NCBI RefSeq assembly: GCF_001424565.1
Contig: NZ_LMOL01000011.1
Location: forward strand, 87,493 to 143,967
Direction: 5' to 3'
Length of the DNA stretch: 56,475 nt
Source: Arthrobacter sp. Leaf141
GTDB lineage: Bacteria > Actinomycetota > Actinomycetes > Actinomycetales > Micrococcaceae
The notes beneath the pieces are model-generated. The model saw nothing but the letters and a program-made list of their open reading frames with translations. It searched no databases and was not told the origin of the DNA. Position 1 is the first letter of the stretch; the number at the start of each line of letters is the position of its first letter. Below are positions 1 to 8,605 of this stretch, in pieces. Both the position numbers and the translations under genes were made by a program.

Positions 1-360
1 TGCCTTCTCGCCGAAGAACTCGCGGGCGTAGGAAACGAAGGAACCGGACGAGGGCCGGTGCAGGACCAGTTCGCCCAGGGCGCGAAGGATCAGGAACGCG
101 AAGAAACCACACACCGCGTAGGCGATGACCAGCGACGGGCCGGCCTCGGCCAGGCGGCCACCGGCGCCCAGGAACAGGCCGGTACCGATAGCACCGCCAA
201 TGGCGATCATCTGGATCTGCCGCGGCTTCAGGTTCTTGTGGTAACCCGTGTCCTCAGCGTGCAGGGACGACTCTGTCGCATGGGCATGGCCACCATCAAT
301 CAGGTGGTCGGGGACAGCGCTGCGCTCCTGAACAACCTCGTCTTTGGGGTTGATAGGCAT
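1..360 (-). CDS. Amino-acid permease (APC superfamily), N-terminal part only
   Basis: Only the first 120 codons lie in the window; the gene runs off the left edge. The protein has a hydrophilic N-terminus of about 40 residues, then [20 protein letters not shown] and [13 protein letters not shown], the typical first membrane helix of AAT-type amino-acid:proton symporters (AnsP, CycA and GabP relatives). A second helix follows ([22 protein letters not shown]). The ATG at 360 follows a GAAAGGA ribosome site. It lies 73 bases downstream of the glutaminase stop on the same strand, so it is probably the third gene of a pucR-glutaminase-permease operon and could import glutamine, asparagine or a related amino acid. 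The exact substrate cannot be read from the sequence. Confidence 0.85.
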   Translation of the reverse strand, partial: MPINPKDEVVQERSAVPDHLIDGGHAHATESSLHAEDTGYHKNLKPRQIQMIAIGGAIGTGLFLGAGGRLAEAGPSLVIAYAVCGFFAFLILRALGELVLHRPSSGSFVSYAREFFGEKA

Positions 361-433
361 GGGTGATCCTTTCGATGGGGTGATGGTGAAGCGTTGTGGG
401 GGAAAGTAGTTGCGGGGCTGCGCAACTAGGCGT

Positions 434-1366
434 TTAGAACACGGACCAGCCCGTGCGGTCCGAAAGGTCGGCCAGGGCGGCGGTGCCGGCCAGCGAATTG
501 CCCTTGGCGTCCAGCCGGGGGCTCCAGACGCAGATGGCACATTCGCCTGGCACAATCACCAGGATCCCGCCGCCCACGCCGCTTTTTCCGGGCAGGCCAA
601 CCCGGTAGGCGAACTCCCCGGCGGCGTCATACATGCCGCACGTGAGCATGATGGAGCCGATGCGTTTCGCTTCGCTGGGAGATACCACGGGTCCGTGTGC
701 CCCATGTCCGTCGCGGGCCAGGAAAAGCCCCGCTTTGGCGAGTTCCACGCAGCTCATCATGATGGAGCATTGCCGGACGTAGTTTTCCACCACTGATTCC
801 GCCGGCCGCGCCAGGTTGCCAAAATCCTTGAGGAAGTGTGCCAGGGCCAGGTTGCGGCTGCTGCTGGAGAGCTCGCTGGCAGCAGCGTCTTCGTCAATAA
901 ACGGGTGCTCGCTGCCCGCCTCTGCGGTGAGGAACCGCAACAGCCGGGTGGCGGCGTCGGGCGTTTCCTTCATCAGGTGGTCCGTCACCACCAGGGCGCC
1001 GGCGTTGATAAAAGGGTTCCGCGGGATGCCATGCTCCACTTCCAGCTGGACCAGGGAGTTGAACGGGGTACCGGACGGCTCCCGGAGCACGCGGGACCAC
1101 AAGGTTCCCGGCCCGTCCCCCCGGAGGGCCATGGCCAGGGTGAACACCTTGGAGATGCTTTGGATGGAGAACGGAACGCAGGCATCGCCGGAACTGAACA
1201 GCTCACCGGACGTGGTGGCAACCGCGATCCCGAACCTGTTGAACGGCACCGCTGCCAGGTGCGGGATACTGGCCGGCACTGAACCGCTCTCCCGCTGCGG
1301 CGTGTGGCTGCGGACAATGTCGTCCAGTAACGGGCCCAACGGAGGTGCCTCGAGTGCGGTGGTCAT
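434..1366 (-). CDS. glsA: Glutaminase
   Basis: Hydrolyses L-glutamine to glutamate and ammonia in the cytoplasm. The 310-residue length matches serine-dependent bacterial glutaminases. The catalytic Ser-x-x-Lys is visible as S70-I-S-K73 in [21 protein letters not shown], the SSSRNLALA segment and [14 protein letters not shown] are also typical of the family. The reading frame stays open to 1528, but the ATG at 1366 fits the family start and overlaps the stop of the upstream pucR-like gene as ATGA, so the two are translationally coupled. A permease gene follows. Expression is probably set by the coupled PucR-type regulator. Confidence 0.95.
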   Translation of the reverse strand: MTTALEAPPLGPLLDDIVRSHTPQRESGSVPASIPHLAAVPFNRFGIAVATTSGELFSSGDACVPFSIQSISKVFTLAMALRGDGPGTLWSRVLREPSGTPFNSLVQLEVEHGIPRNPFINAGALVVTDHLMKETPDAATRLLRFLTAEAGSEHPFIDEDAAASELSSSSRNLALAHFLKDFGNLARPAESVVENYVRQCSIMMSCVELAKAGLFLARDGHGAHGPVVSPSEAKRIGSIMLTCGMYDAAGEFAYRVGLPGKSGVGGGILVIVPGECAICVWSPRLDAKGNSLAGTAALADLSDRTGWSVF

Positions 1367-2961
1367 TTCCTGCCTAAAAGTTCTTTGTGTGTGCCGGCCC
1401 ATTCCTGGATGTGGAGCAGGGCCACCAACGCATCCCGGGGGTTGCCAAAATCCAGGCCGGTCAGGCGGGATGCCTTGCTGATCCGGTAATAGACGGTGTT
1501 TTTGTGGAGCTTCATCCTGGCGGCGCACGCTGCCACATCAAGGGCTGCCTCAAAATATGCGTGCAGGGTTTCGGCAAGTTCCCCGCCTTCGCGCAGCAAT
1601 GCGGAAAGGCTGCGGTGCCGGAACGTTGAGGAGGTGAAATTGTGGACTGCTTCGCGGAAGAGTATCTCGGCTTCAAAGTCGTCCACAGTGGCTACGGACG
1701 CGTCCGGAGACGTGCCAACGCAGCCAAGCAGGGCCTCGGTGATACGCGTGGTTGTGTGCAGCGACAGCAGGTCCGGGACCACCGGACCCACGGCGGCGAA
1801 CGGCCGGAGGCCAAGGTGCTTGCCCGCATCCCGGACGATCGATTCAGCCAGGCTGCGCAGCCCCGGTTCCGCGGCGGTGGACTGCAGGCCAGGGACAATC
1901 ACCGCGGTGTCGCCCTTGAACTGGCCCACGATCGCGGAGGCTTTGTACGCGGCGGCATGAATGGAGGCCAGGTTGGCCAGCTCGCCGTGTTTCAGCGCCG
2001 CGTCGTCGGCCTGCGCCTCGGCATCCGAGATCCCCAACAGGATCAGGGCGGCCGGACGGTCAGCGGGAATCTTCTCACTGTGGGCGCTGGCCGCGGCTTC
2101 CGCCGGGCCGGAAAGGATCCGCGCCACCCGGTCTTCGCGCATGTGCACGGACTGCTGGTTGCGGTAGCGGATCAGCTCGGCCGAGGCCCTGGCGGCGGAT
2201 CCGTTGAGGACATAGTCAACGTCCGTGCCGAACCCCGCCCCGGTTTCCTGCAGCCAGATGTACCCCATGATGCGGTCCCCGGCGAACAGCGTGATGGCCA
2301 CGCGTTCCCGCAGGCCGTCCTGCGGCCGGGCCGGCACCCGCACCGGCAGCCGGGTCCGGTGCAGTTCCCGGTACGCGCCCAGGTCCTTGAGCAGCAGTTC
2401 ATATTTCCGCGGACCGCGCCGGGTAAGGATGGAAGCCTTGCGCAGCTCATCGATGTCGTTGGAAACAGTGGAGTAGGCCAGCACCTTGTTGGCGGCGTCT
2501 TCGATGAGCACGTGGCTGGAGGTGAGCCGGGCCGTGGTCTGGGCGATCGCAAACAGATCCTCTTCCAGCAGGGTCAGCACTTCGCTCTGGTAGCTGCGGG
2601 GCTGGATCCGGTCCTTGGCGATGGACAGCAGGCGGTCCCAGTCAGCCGACGGATCCACCAGGAGCAGGCCTGTGCCCGCATCGCGGAGCAGCTCTTCGGC
2701 TTCGATCAGCTCGTCCCGGTTGCCCTTAACGGCAATCACCGGCGGAGGATTCTTCACCAGCCGCCGCAGCGCGGGCAGTGCCGACCGGCCGCGGACACCG
2801 ATCAGCAGCACAAAGGCCGCGCCGCCGTCGGACGTCTCATCATCGGCGTCCACAATCAGGAACCGTTCAATGGCGGAGCCGGCCGGGACAGGCCTGAGGA
2901 CCAGGGTGGCGAAACCCACGGGGAGATCCGAGAGGATGTCGTCCACCGTCACCGCTGCCAT
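1363..2961 (-). CDS. PucR family transcriptional regulator
   Basis: A 532-residue regulator with three parts: an N-terminal PucR-like sensory domain (about residues 1-120), a central GGDEF-like CdaR/PucR domain, and a C-terminal helix-turn-helix of the HTH_30 type (about 470-525: LDVAACAARMKLHKNTVYYRISKASRLTGLD). The ATG at 2961 is preceded by AGAAGGA at good spacing; a longer frame from 3054 lacks a ribosome site. The stop overlaps the glutaminase start (ATGA). Relatives regulate catabolism of purines, GABA or proline-type nitrogen sources. Here the neighbours suggest control of glutamine or amide use, which is an inference. Confidence 0.92.
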   Translation of the reverse strand: MAAVTVDDILSDLPVGFATLVLRPVPAGSAIERFLIVDADDETSDGGAAFVLLIGVRGRSALPALRRLVKNPPPVIAVKGNRDELIEAEELLRDAGTGLLLVDPSADWDRLLSIAKDRIQPRSYQSEVLTLLEEDLFAIAQTTARLTSSHVLIEDAANKVLAYSTVSNDIDELRKASILTRRGPRKYELLLKDLGAYRELHRTRLPVRVPARPQDGLRERVAITLFAGDRIMGYIWLQETGAGFGTDVDYVLNGSAARASAELIRYRNQQSVHMREDRVARILSGPAEAAASAHSEKIPADRPAALILLGISDAEAQADDAALKHGELANLASIHAAAYKASAIVGQFKGDTAVIVPGLQSTAAEPGLRSLAESIVRDAGKHLGLRPFAAVGPVVPDLLSLHTTTRITEALLGCVGTSPDASVATVDDFEAEILFREAVHNFTSSTFRHRSLSALLREGGELAETLHAYFEAALDVAACAARMKLHKNTVYYRISKASRLTGLDFGNPRDALVALLHIQEWAGTHKELLGRK

Positions 2962-3013
2962 GGGTTTCCTTCTGCGTCGAACTGGCCGGACGGCTCTGTC
3001 CGGACACCTCATG

Positions 3014-3160
3014 CTACCGAGGCGGGCGCCCCCAAAATATGGGCGGGAGCCCAAAAGCGGTGGCAGCTTTTCGGTCTACGGACCAAGCTCGCAGGGTTCC
3101 CTGGGCGTCGGGTGCCTCGCACCGGGCCACAGCCAGCCAGGATCCGCCCGTGCCGGACAT
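3014..3160 (-). other. Short open frame downstream of the ABC half-transporter
   Basis: A 48-codon frame beginning with ATG 11 bases after the ABC gene's stop codon and ending in TAG. In such ABC pairs the second subunit normally starts at this point. The translation begins MSGTGGSW and contains EAPDAQGTLRAW, which faintly recalls the region before the first helix of a partner subunit. It has no ribosome site and no membrane segment. It may be chance, or a leftover of a deleted partner gene. Confidence 0.2.
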
Positions 3161-3171
3161 CGGCGCCGGGC

Positions 3172-4920
3172 TCAGACCGCCTCCTCCGCCGAGAGCTGGG
3201 AGGAAACAATCTCCCGGTACGTCTCCGAGGTCGCCAGCAGCTCACTGTGCGTTCCGCGCCCCACGATCGTGCCGTCGTCGAGCACTAGAATTTGGTCCGC
3301 GTCCACAATGCTGGAGACCCGCTGGGCGATGATCACCAGCGTGGCGCCGGCGGTGTTCCGGTGCAGCGCCTGCCGCAGCCGGGCGTCCGTGCCGGTGTCC
3401 AGCGAGGAAAACGAGTCATCAAAAATGAACAGCTCGGGCCGTTTCACCAGCGCCCGCGCAATGGCCAGCCGCTGCCGCTGCCCGCCGGAAACGTTGGTGC
3501 CGCCCTGGCTGATGGGCGCATCCAGCCCGCCCTCCATCCGTTCCACAAAGTCCCGCGCCTGCGCCGTTTCCAGCGCCGCCCAGCACTCCTCCTCGCTGGC
3601 GTCCGGCTTGCCGTACTGCAGGTTGCTGCGCACCGTGCCGCTGAACAGGTAGGGCCGCTGCGGCACCAGGCCGATGTGCCCCCACAACTGGTCCGGATGC
3701 AGTTCACGCACATCCACGCCGTCCATCCGCACGGACCCGGACGTGGCGTCAAAGAGCCGGGGCATCAGGTTCACCAGCGTGGTCTTCCCGGCCCCGGTGC
3801 TGCCGATGATCGCCGTGGTCTGCCCCGCCCGCGCGGTGAAGCTGATCCCGGACAGGACCGGCTGCTCGGCACCCGGGTAGGAGAAGCCGACGTCGGCCAT
3901 TTCCAGTTCCGCGCCCCGCACACCATCCTGCCGTTCCCGGCGGTCCATGGGCCGGGCGGGCGGCCGGACGCTGGACGCGGTGCCCAGCACCTCGCCGATC
4001 CGGTCCGCGGACACCGCCGCCCGCGGAATCATCACGGCCATAAACGTGGCCATCATGACGGACATCAGGATCTGCATCAGGTAGCTCAGGAAGGCGATGA
4101 GGGTGCCCACCTGCATGGACCCGTCCTGGATCCGGAAGGACCCGAACCAGATCACCGCCACACTCGAGACGTTCAGCACCAGCATCACCACCGGGAATGC
4201 GAGCGCCATCAGCCGGCCGGCCCGCAACGCCGTGTCCGTCACGTCCTCGTTGGCGCGGGCAAACCGGGCCGTTTCAATGTCCTCCCGGACAAAGGAACGC
4301 ACCACCCGGATGCCTGTGAGCTGCTCGCGGAGCACCCGGTTCACGGTGTCGATCCGCTTCTGCATCTGCCGGAACAGCGGCACCATCCGCACGGTGATCA
4401 GGCCCACGGCGATCAGCAGCACCGGGACACTGACGGCAATCAGCCAGGACAGCTGCACGTCCTGCCGGACCGCCATGACCACCCCGCCGATACTCAGCAT
4501 GGGCGCCGTCACCAGCATGGTGGCGCTCATCAGCACCAGCTGCTGGACCTGCTGGACGTCGTTGGTGGACCGGGTGATCAGGCTGGCAGCCCCGAATCTG
4601 GTGACTTCCTGCTCGGAGAATTCCCCTACCCTGGTGAAGATGGCACCGCGGAGGTCACGGCCCACCCCCATGGCCGCTTTGGCCGCGAAGTACACGGCGA
4701 CTATAGAGCAGGCAATCTGCGCCAGCGTGATCACCAGCATGACCGCGCCCAGTCCCAGGATGAACCCGGTATCGCCCTTCGCCACACCCTCATCGATGAT
4801 GTCCGCGTTCAGGGTGGGCAGGTACAGCGACGCAATGGACTGCGCCAGCTGGAAAACGACGACGGCGGCCAGCAGCCTGCGGTGCGGCCGCAGGTATTCA
4901 ACAAGCAGTTTCCACAGCAT
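3172..4920 (-). CDS. ABC exporter half-transporter (membrane plus ATPase) with a degenerate site
   Basis: 582 residues: six membrane helices (about 15-305, type I exporter fold), then a nucleotide-binding domain. Walker A is GSTGAGKT at 373-380 and the signature is VSGGQ at 477-481. The Walker B Asp501 is followed by Asp502 instead of the catalytic Glu, and the switch His is Gln533 (IIAQR). This D/Q combination is typical of the non-catalytic half of heterodimeric exporters such as TM287 or TAP1, whose partner supplies the active site. The partner gene is normally adjacent, but here the next gene downstream is the pucR-like regulator. ATG at 4920 with GAGGAC upstream. The substrate is unknown. 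Confidence 0.93.
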   Translation of the reverse strand: MLWKLLVEYLRPHRRLLAAVVVFQLAQSIASLYLPTLNADIIDEGVAKGDTGFILGLGAVMLVITLAQIACSIVAVYFAAKAAMGVGRDLRGAIFTRVGEFSEQEVTRFGAASLITRSTNDVQQVQQLVLMSATMLVTAPMLSIGGVVMAVRQDVQLSWLIAVSVPVLLIAVGLITVRMVPLFRQMQKRIDTVNRVLREQLTGIRVVRSFVREDIETARFARANEDVTDTALRAGRLMALAFPVVMLVLNVSSVAVIWFGSFRIQDGSMQVGTLIAFLSYLMQILMSVMMATFMAVMIPRAAVSADRIGEVLGTASSVRPPARPMDRRERQDGVRGAELEMADVGFSYPGAEQPVLSGISFTARAGQTTAIIGSTGAGKTTLVNLMPRLFDATSGSVRMDGVDVRELHPDQLWGHIGLVPQRPYLFSGTVRSNLQYGKPDASEEECWAALETAQARDFVERMEGGLDAPISQGGTNVSGGQRQRLAIARALVKRPELFIFDDSFSSLDTGTDARLRQALHRNTAGATLVIIAQRVSSIVDADQILVLDDGTIVGRGTHSELLATSETYREIVSSQLSAEEAV

Positions 4921-4968
4921 CCAACGGTCCTCAAAAAGACTCAGGCTCGCAATGAACCGAAGGTCAGT

Positions 4969-5820
4969 TTACGACCGCAGGCTGGGTGTTGAGGTGGCAT
5001 GCGGGAGGAAAATTCGACCAGGTTCTTTCGCATGGTCCTTGCTGATGGACGTATCCACTGACCGGGTGGCGGCCAGCAGGCCGTGCAGAGCCGCAGCATC
5101 CGCGATGACGTTCTCCGGCGCATCCCCCGCCACAAACTCCAGCATGATCTCCAGGTCCCTGTTGGCTGACCTGAGGATGTCCACCGCGCCCTGCCACAGG
5201 TTGCTTCGCGCAACCAGCGAAAGCCGCTCGGTGGCGGGCCACCAGGAGAAAGCGTGAACCCCAACCACGTGGTCCAGGACCAGCCGGAGGGATGCCAGGG
5301 CCGCCTGGTCCGTCAGGCCGACCGCGGGCTGCCAGTAGGTACCCACGCCGGGCCGGTCCACGCGGTGGAGAAGGTCCAAGGTGGTTTCCGGGGAATCCGT
5401 CAGGGTGCCGCCGTGGTATTCGAAGGCCAGGCTGACGCCCCGCGCCGCAGCGAGCGCGGCGACACGACGGGTATCCTCGACGACGCCGTCCCACTGTGCA
5501 GCTGAGGCATCAGCAGAGCCTGCGTCCCCGGCCCAGATCCGGATCCTGGGTGCGCCGAGTTCCGTGGCGAGGGCCAGAACGTCCGCAAAATTGCCGAACG
5601 ACCCGGCCCGGTAGTAGGACCCCAGGGACATAACGCGCAGCCCTGCGGCCAGCGTTGCACTGCGCGCACCGGCTGCCGAGCCGGCGTCGTGGACGTGGAC
5701 ATCCGATCCCCATTCAATCCCGGCCAGCCCGGCAGCGGCGGCGGTACGGGCCACGGCATCAATATCCACCGCGCGGAGGGTCACGGAACAGAGTCCCGGG
5801 CGCAGTAACGCCTCTGCCAT
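4969..5820 (-). CDS. Sugar phosphate isomerase/epimerase-like TIM-barrel protein
   Basis: 283 residues of the xylose-isomerase-like/AP-endonuclease-2 TIM-barrel fold. Visible are LAGIEWGSDVHV (strand 2), APRIRIWAGD, VSLAFEYHGG with a likely metal-ligand Glu, a DHVVGVHAFSW segment, and IMLEFVAGD near the end with the second acidic ligand. Such enzymes isomerise or epimerise keto-sugars and cyclitols using a divalent metal. The ATG at 5820 has a strong AGGAGGAAC site. It is divergent from the DeoR/LacI-type regulator at 5924, with a GTTCA-TTG-TGAAC palindrome between them, so it probably belongs to the same carbohydrate regulon. The exact substrate is not identifiable. Confidence 0.85.
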   Translation of the reverse strand: MAEALLRPGLCSVTLRAVDIDAVARTAAAAGLAGIEWGSDVHVHDAGSAAGARSATLAAGLRVMSLGSYYRAGSFGNFADVLALATELGAPRIRIWAGDAGSADASAAQWDGVVEDTRRVAALAAARGVSLAFEYHGGTLTDSPETTLDLLHRVDRPGVGTYWQPAVGLTDQAALASLRLVLDHVVGVHAFSWWPATERLSLVARSNLWQGAVDILRSANRDLEIMLEFVAGDAPENVIADAAALHGLLAATRSVDTSISKDHAKEPGRIFLPHATSTPSLRS

Positions 5821-5875
5821 GGTTCGTTCCTCCTGTTGAGCGGGCTGCTTGACTCCCCACCGTATGTTGGGTGTA

Positions 5876-5888
5876 GTTCATTGTGAAC
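5876..5888. promoter_or_regulatory. Candidate operator GTTCATTGTGAAC
   Basis: A perfect inverted repeat (GTTCA, 3-base spacer, TGAAC) in the 103-base gap between the divergent isomerase and regulator genes. The half-site TGTTCA/TGAACA recurs several times upstream of the importer operon (7111-7158) and upstream of the propeller gene at 16635. It is probably an autoregulatory site of the DeoR/LacI hybrid regulator. Assignment to that protein is inference. Confidence 0.55.
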
Positions 5889-5923
5889 AATACGCACAGA
5901 AATAAACACAGAGGGATGTGCAC

Positions 5924-7078
5924 GTGCTGACTGATGACAGGCAGAACCAGATCCTGCGTGAGCTGGCGCTCCGGGGGTCAATCAACGCGGCCGAGTTTGC
6001 GCGGCGGATGGGGATCTCCGGGATGACAGTGCGGCGGGATCTGGCGTTACTCGACGCCCAGGGCCTGCTGCAGCGGGTCCACGGCGGGGCTGTTGCCTTG
6101 GCCGGACCGGCCCGGAGCCCTGCCGGCCAGGGTCAGGGAAACAACGCCCCCTCAAACCGCGAGGGAAGAACCATGGCTCCGGCCGGCCGCAACGCGCCGA
6201 TCCCGGCGAAACAGCGCCCGCTGGCCACCATCGGCATGATCGTACCCACCGCCCGGTATTACTTTCCGGGAATCATCAGAGGCGCCGAGGCCGCCGCCCA
6301 GGAGCTGGGCGTCCGGCTGGTTCTGGGCGTCTCAAACTACTCTGCCGCCGAGGAGCAGCGCCAAATCCAGCGGCTGCTCAAGAGCGGCGTGGACGGGCTC
6401 CTGGTGACCCCCAGCGGCGAGTCGCTGGCGGGCACCCCCACCCTGGACCTCCTGGCCTCAGCCGAAGTGCCCGTGGTGATCATCGAACGCTCCATTGACG
6501 GGGTGCTGGATGAGGGCCGGCTGGAGTCGGTCCGCAGCGACCACGCCCGCGGGGCCGAACTCGCCGTCAACCACCTGGTGTCGCTGGGGCATCGAAAAAT
6601 AGCGCTCTGCGTCCGCGAAAGCAGCCCCACGTCCTCACCGGTCAGCGAAGGATACCGCAAGGCGATGCAGGCTGCGGGCCTGCCGCACGATCCTGCCATG
6701 ACCCGCGCCATCACCCTCTCGGCCACCGATCCTGAGACGCTCCGCCACGAGCTGGACAGCATTGTTGGCAGTTTCACCGACGCCGGCGCCACGGCCGCGA
6801 TCGTCCACAACGACGAAGACGCGCTGATGTTTGCTGACCTCTGCGAGGCACTGGGGCTCCACGTTCCGGGGGACCTGGCGCTGGTGGCGTACGACGACGA
6901 GATCGCCTCCTTCGGCAGCGTCCCCATGAGCGCGGTGGCCCCGCCAAAATTCGACGTCGGGTACCACGGGGTGCAGATGTGCCTGAACCGGCTGGGCCCG
7001 AGGCGGGTTTCGAGCCTGGCCCTGCAGCGCGTCATCCTCTCCCCCACCCTGGTGGTCAGGGACTCCACGGCCAGCTGA
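5924..7078 (+). CDS. Hybrid regulator: DeoR-type DNA-binding head with LacI-type sugar-sensing body
   Basis: About 384 residues. The first 55 or so (LTDDRQNQILRELALRG through GMTVRRDLALLDAQGLLQRVHGGA) form a DeoR-type winged helix. After a linker, about 100-380 form a periplasmic-binding-protein-like effector domain of LacI/GalR type (IGMIVPTARYYFPGIIRGAE, LLVTPSGES, VAYDDEIASFGSVPMSAV). Classical DeoR proteins carry a sugar-phosphate domain instead. The GTG at 5924 is preferred because GAGGG lies 8 bases upstream; GTG 5918 is an alternative. It is divergent from the isomerase and precedes the ABC importer, which it probably represses. Confidence 0.9.
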   Translation: MLTDDRQNQILRELALRGSINAAEFARRMGISGMTVRRDLALLDAQGLLQRVHGGAVALAGPARSPAGQGQGNNAPSNREGRTMAPAGRNAPIPAKQRPLATIGMIVPTARYYFPGIIRGAEAAAQELGVRLVLGVSNYSAAEEQRQIQRLLKSGVDGLLVTPSGESLAGTPTLDLLASAEVPVVIIERSIDGVLDEGRLESVRSDHARGAELAVNHLVSLGHRKIALCVRESSPTSSPVSEGYRKAMQAAGLPHDPAMTRAITLSATDPETLRHELDSIVGSFTDAGATAAIVHNDEDALMFADLCEALGLHVPGDLALVAYDDEIASFGSVPMSAVAPPKFDVGYHGVQMCLNRLGPRRVSSLALQRVILSPTLVVRDSTAS

Positions 7079-7110
7079 TCAGGCCGCAGGATCCTGGTCG
7101 GCAAAAGAAG

Positions 7111-7179
7111 CGAACATCCACCGATGTTCACTACTGTTCAGTTCGTTGGCTTTGTTCAACTTTGCGTGTTTCATTGAAA
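7111..7179 (+). promoter_or_regulatory. Operator cluster upstream of the sugar ABC operon
   Basis: The 159-base gap before the binding-protein gene holds GAACAT-(6)-ATGTTC (7112-7129), TGTTCA at 7125, 7135 and 7153, and a palindrome TTTCATTGAAA (7169-7179). CTGTTCAGTTC at 7134-7144 recurs exactly, in the same orientation relative to the gene, upstream of the propeller gene that starts at 16635. These are plausible binding sites for the DeoR/LacI hybrid regulator. I could not place a -10 box with confidence. Confidence 0.6.
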
Positions 7180-7237
7180 TACACCATGTGGCACCGGCCA
7201 CATCCCACCTTCGCATCGTGGATTTCAAAGGAGAACA

Positions 7238-8551
7238 ATGAAGCGTCGCAATCTTCTCGTCGGGACCGCCAGCCTGGCCAGCAGCGCACTGCTGCTGGCA
7301 GCCTGCGGAACCGGGCCCGGCACATCCACTGCCCCCACACCCGCTGCAGACCCGTCAGGCAGCATCACCTTCTGGTCATCACTGGCCGGCATGGACAAGG
7401 TGGCTGCAGCGTTCAACGCCAGCCAAAGCAAGATCAACGTCACGTTCGAAACGATCCCCAACGCCGACAGCGGCGGCTATGCCAAGCTGTCCACCGCCAT
7501 CACGGCCGGGAACGGCCCCGATGTCTCCACCATCGAATACCCCCAGCTGCCGCAGTTCGTCAGCAACGGGCAGGTGCAGCCCCTGGACGGCCTGATCGAT
7601 AAGTCAGCCACCGTGGACAAGCTCGCCGGCGAGATCCGGAGCATGGTCCAGTTCGGCGATAAGACCTACGGCCTGCCGTATGACGCGGCTCCGATGGTGA
7701 TGTACTACCGCCAGGACATGCTGGCCAAAGCCGGGGTGGAGGTTCCCAGGACCTGGCAGGAATTCGAGGACGCAGCAAAGAAGCTGAAAGCCGTTGCCCC
7801 GGACTCCTACCTGGCAAGCTTCAACCCCAACCAGGTCCCGGCAACAGCCGGGCTGGCCTGGCAGGCAGGTGCGAAGTGGTTCGGCACCTCTGACGACAGC
7901 TGGGAGGTGGGGGTGAACGACGAGGCCACCCGGAAGGTGGCCGGCTACTGGCAGAAACTCATTGACAACAAACTGGTCAAGGTCAGCCAGGCCTTCAGCG
8001 ACGAGTGGAGCCTGGACCTGGCCAACAGCACGGTTGTGGGCGTCATCGGTGCCAATTGGAGCGCCACCGGGATCCAGAAACGGACAGAGGCCAGCGGCCA
8101 AAAGGGGCAGTGGATCGCCGCCGAAATGCCCAACTGGGGCACCCCGGCAGGCGCCTTCTTTGGTGGATCCAGTTTCAATGTCACCAAAAGCAGCAAGAAC
8201 CCGGCAGCTGCAGCCAAGTTCGTCGAGTTCCTCACCACCAACCAGGAAGCCATCAAGGCCCGGGGAAACACGGGGTCAGCCTTCCTGGCCTATCCCGGCC
8301 TGACGCCGGTTGCCCAGCAGGCCTACGATGCCAGCTACTTCGGTAACGACATCTACGACGTGTTCGAAAAGGCCTACTCCACCGTCAGCCCGGGCTGGCA
8401 GTGGGGCCCCAGCTGGGACCTCACCAACACCGCGCTTAAAGACGCCTACGGCAATCTCGGCACCGGCGGCACGGTCCCCACAGCGCTTGATACCGCCCAG
8501 AAGGCCACCGTGGCCGGGCTGGAACAGGCCGGACTTTCCGTCAAACAGTAG
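7238..8551 (+). CDS. Sugar ABC transporter substrate-binding lipoprotein
   Basis: 437 residues, family 1 extracellular solute-binding protein. The N-terminus MKRRNLLVGTASLASSALLL ends in the lipobox LLAAC, with the lipid-anchored Cys at about 24. The mature part starts with SGSITFWSSLAGMDKVAAAFNAS, shows GNGPDVSTIEYPQLPQF and YGLPYDAAPMVMYYRQDML, and ends with the PAAAAKFVEFLT helix, all typical of oligosaccharide-binding proteins. A strong AAAGGAG site precedes the ATG. It is first in the operon with two permeases and a dehydrogenase. No ATPase is encoded here, so a shared MsiK-type ATPase elsewhere is expected. The substrate is unknown, probably a plant-derived glycan or oligosaccharide. 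Confidence 0.95.
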   Translation: MKRRNLLVGTASLASSALLLAACGTGPGTSTAPTPAADPSGSITFWSSLAGMDKVAAAFNASQSKINVTFETIPNADSGGYAKLSTAITAGNGPDVSTIEYPQLPQFVSNGQVQPLDGLIDKSATVDKLAGEIRSMVQFGDKTYGLPYDAAPMVMYYRQDMLAKAGVEVPRTWQEFEDAAKKLKAVAPDSYLASFNPNQVPATAGLAWQAGAKWFGTSDDSWEVGVNDEATRKVAGYWQKLIDNKLVKVSQAFSDEWSLDLANSTVVGVIGANWSATGIQKRTEASGQKGQWIAAEMPNWGTPAGAFFGGSSFNVTKSSKNPAAAAKFVEFLTTNQEAIKARGNTGSAFLAYPGLTPVAQQAYDASYFGNDIYDVFEKAYSTVSPGWQWGPSWDLTNTALKDAYGNLGTGGTVPTALDTAQKATVAGLEQAGLSVKQ

Positions 8552-8559
8552 CTTCGCCC

Positions 8560-8587
8560 CTGGGCTGCCTCTCCGGAGGCAGCCCAG
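8560..8587 (+). terminator. Intercistronic hairpin between binding protein and permease
   Basis: A perfect 12-base-pair stem CTGGGCTGCCTC / GAGGCAGCCCAG with a 4-base loop in the 54-base gap between the binding-protein and first permease genes. No T-run follows. Such hairpins often stabilise the upstream message or partially terminate transcription, giving more binding protein than permease. Confidence 0.75.
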
Positions 8588-8605
8588 CCAGTTTAGGAGA
8601 TCATC

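Noticed and set aside
1642..4992. Long plus-strand open frames (548 and 566 codons) opposite the PucR and ABC genes
   Set aside because: They are antisense to clearly conserved genes, have Arg/Gly/Pro/His-rich compositions and no recognisable domain; high GC produces such frames.
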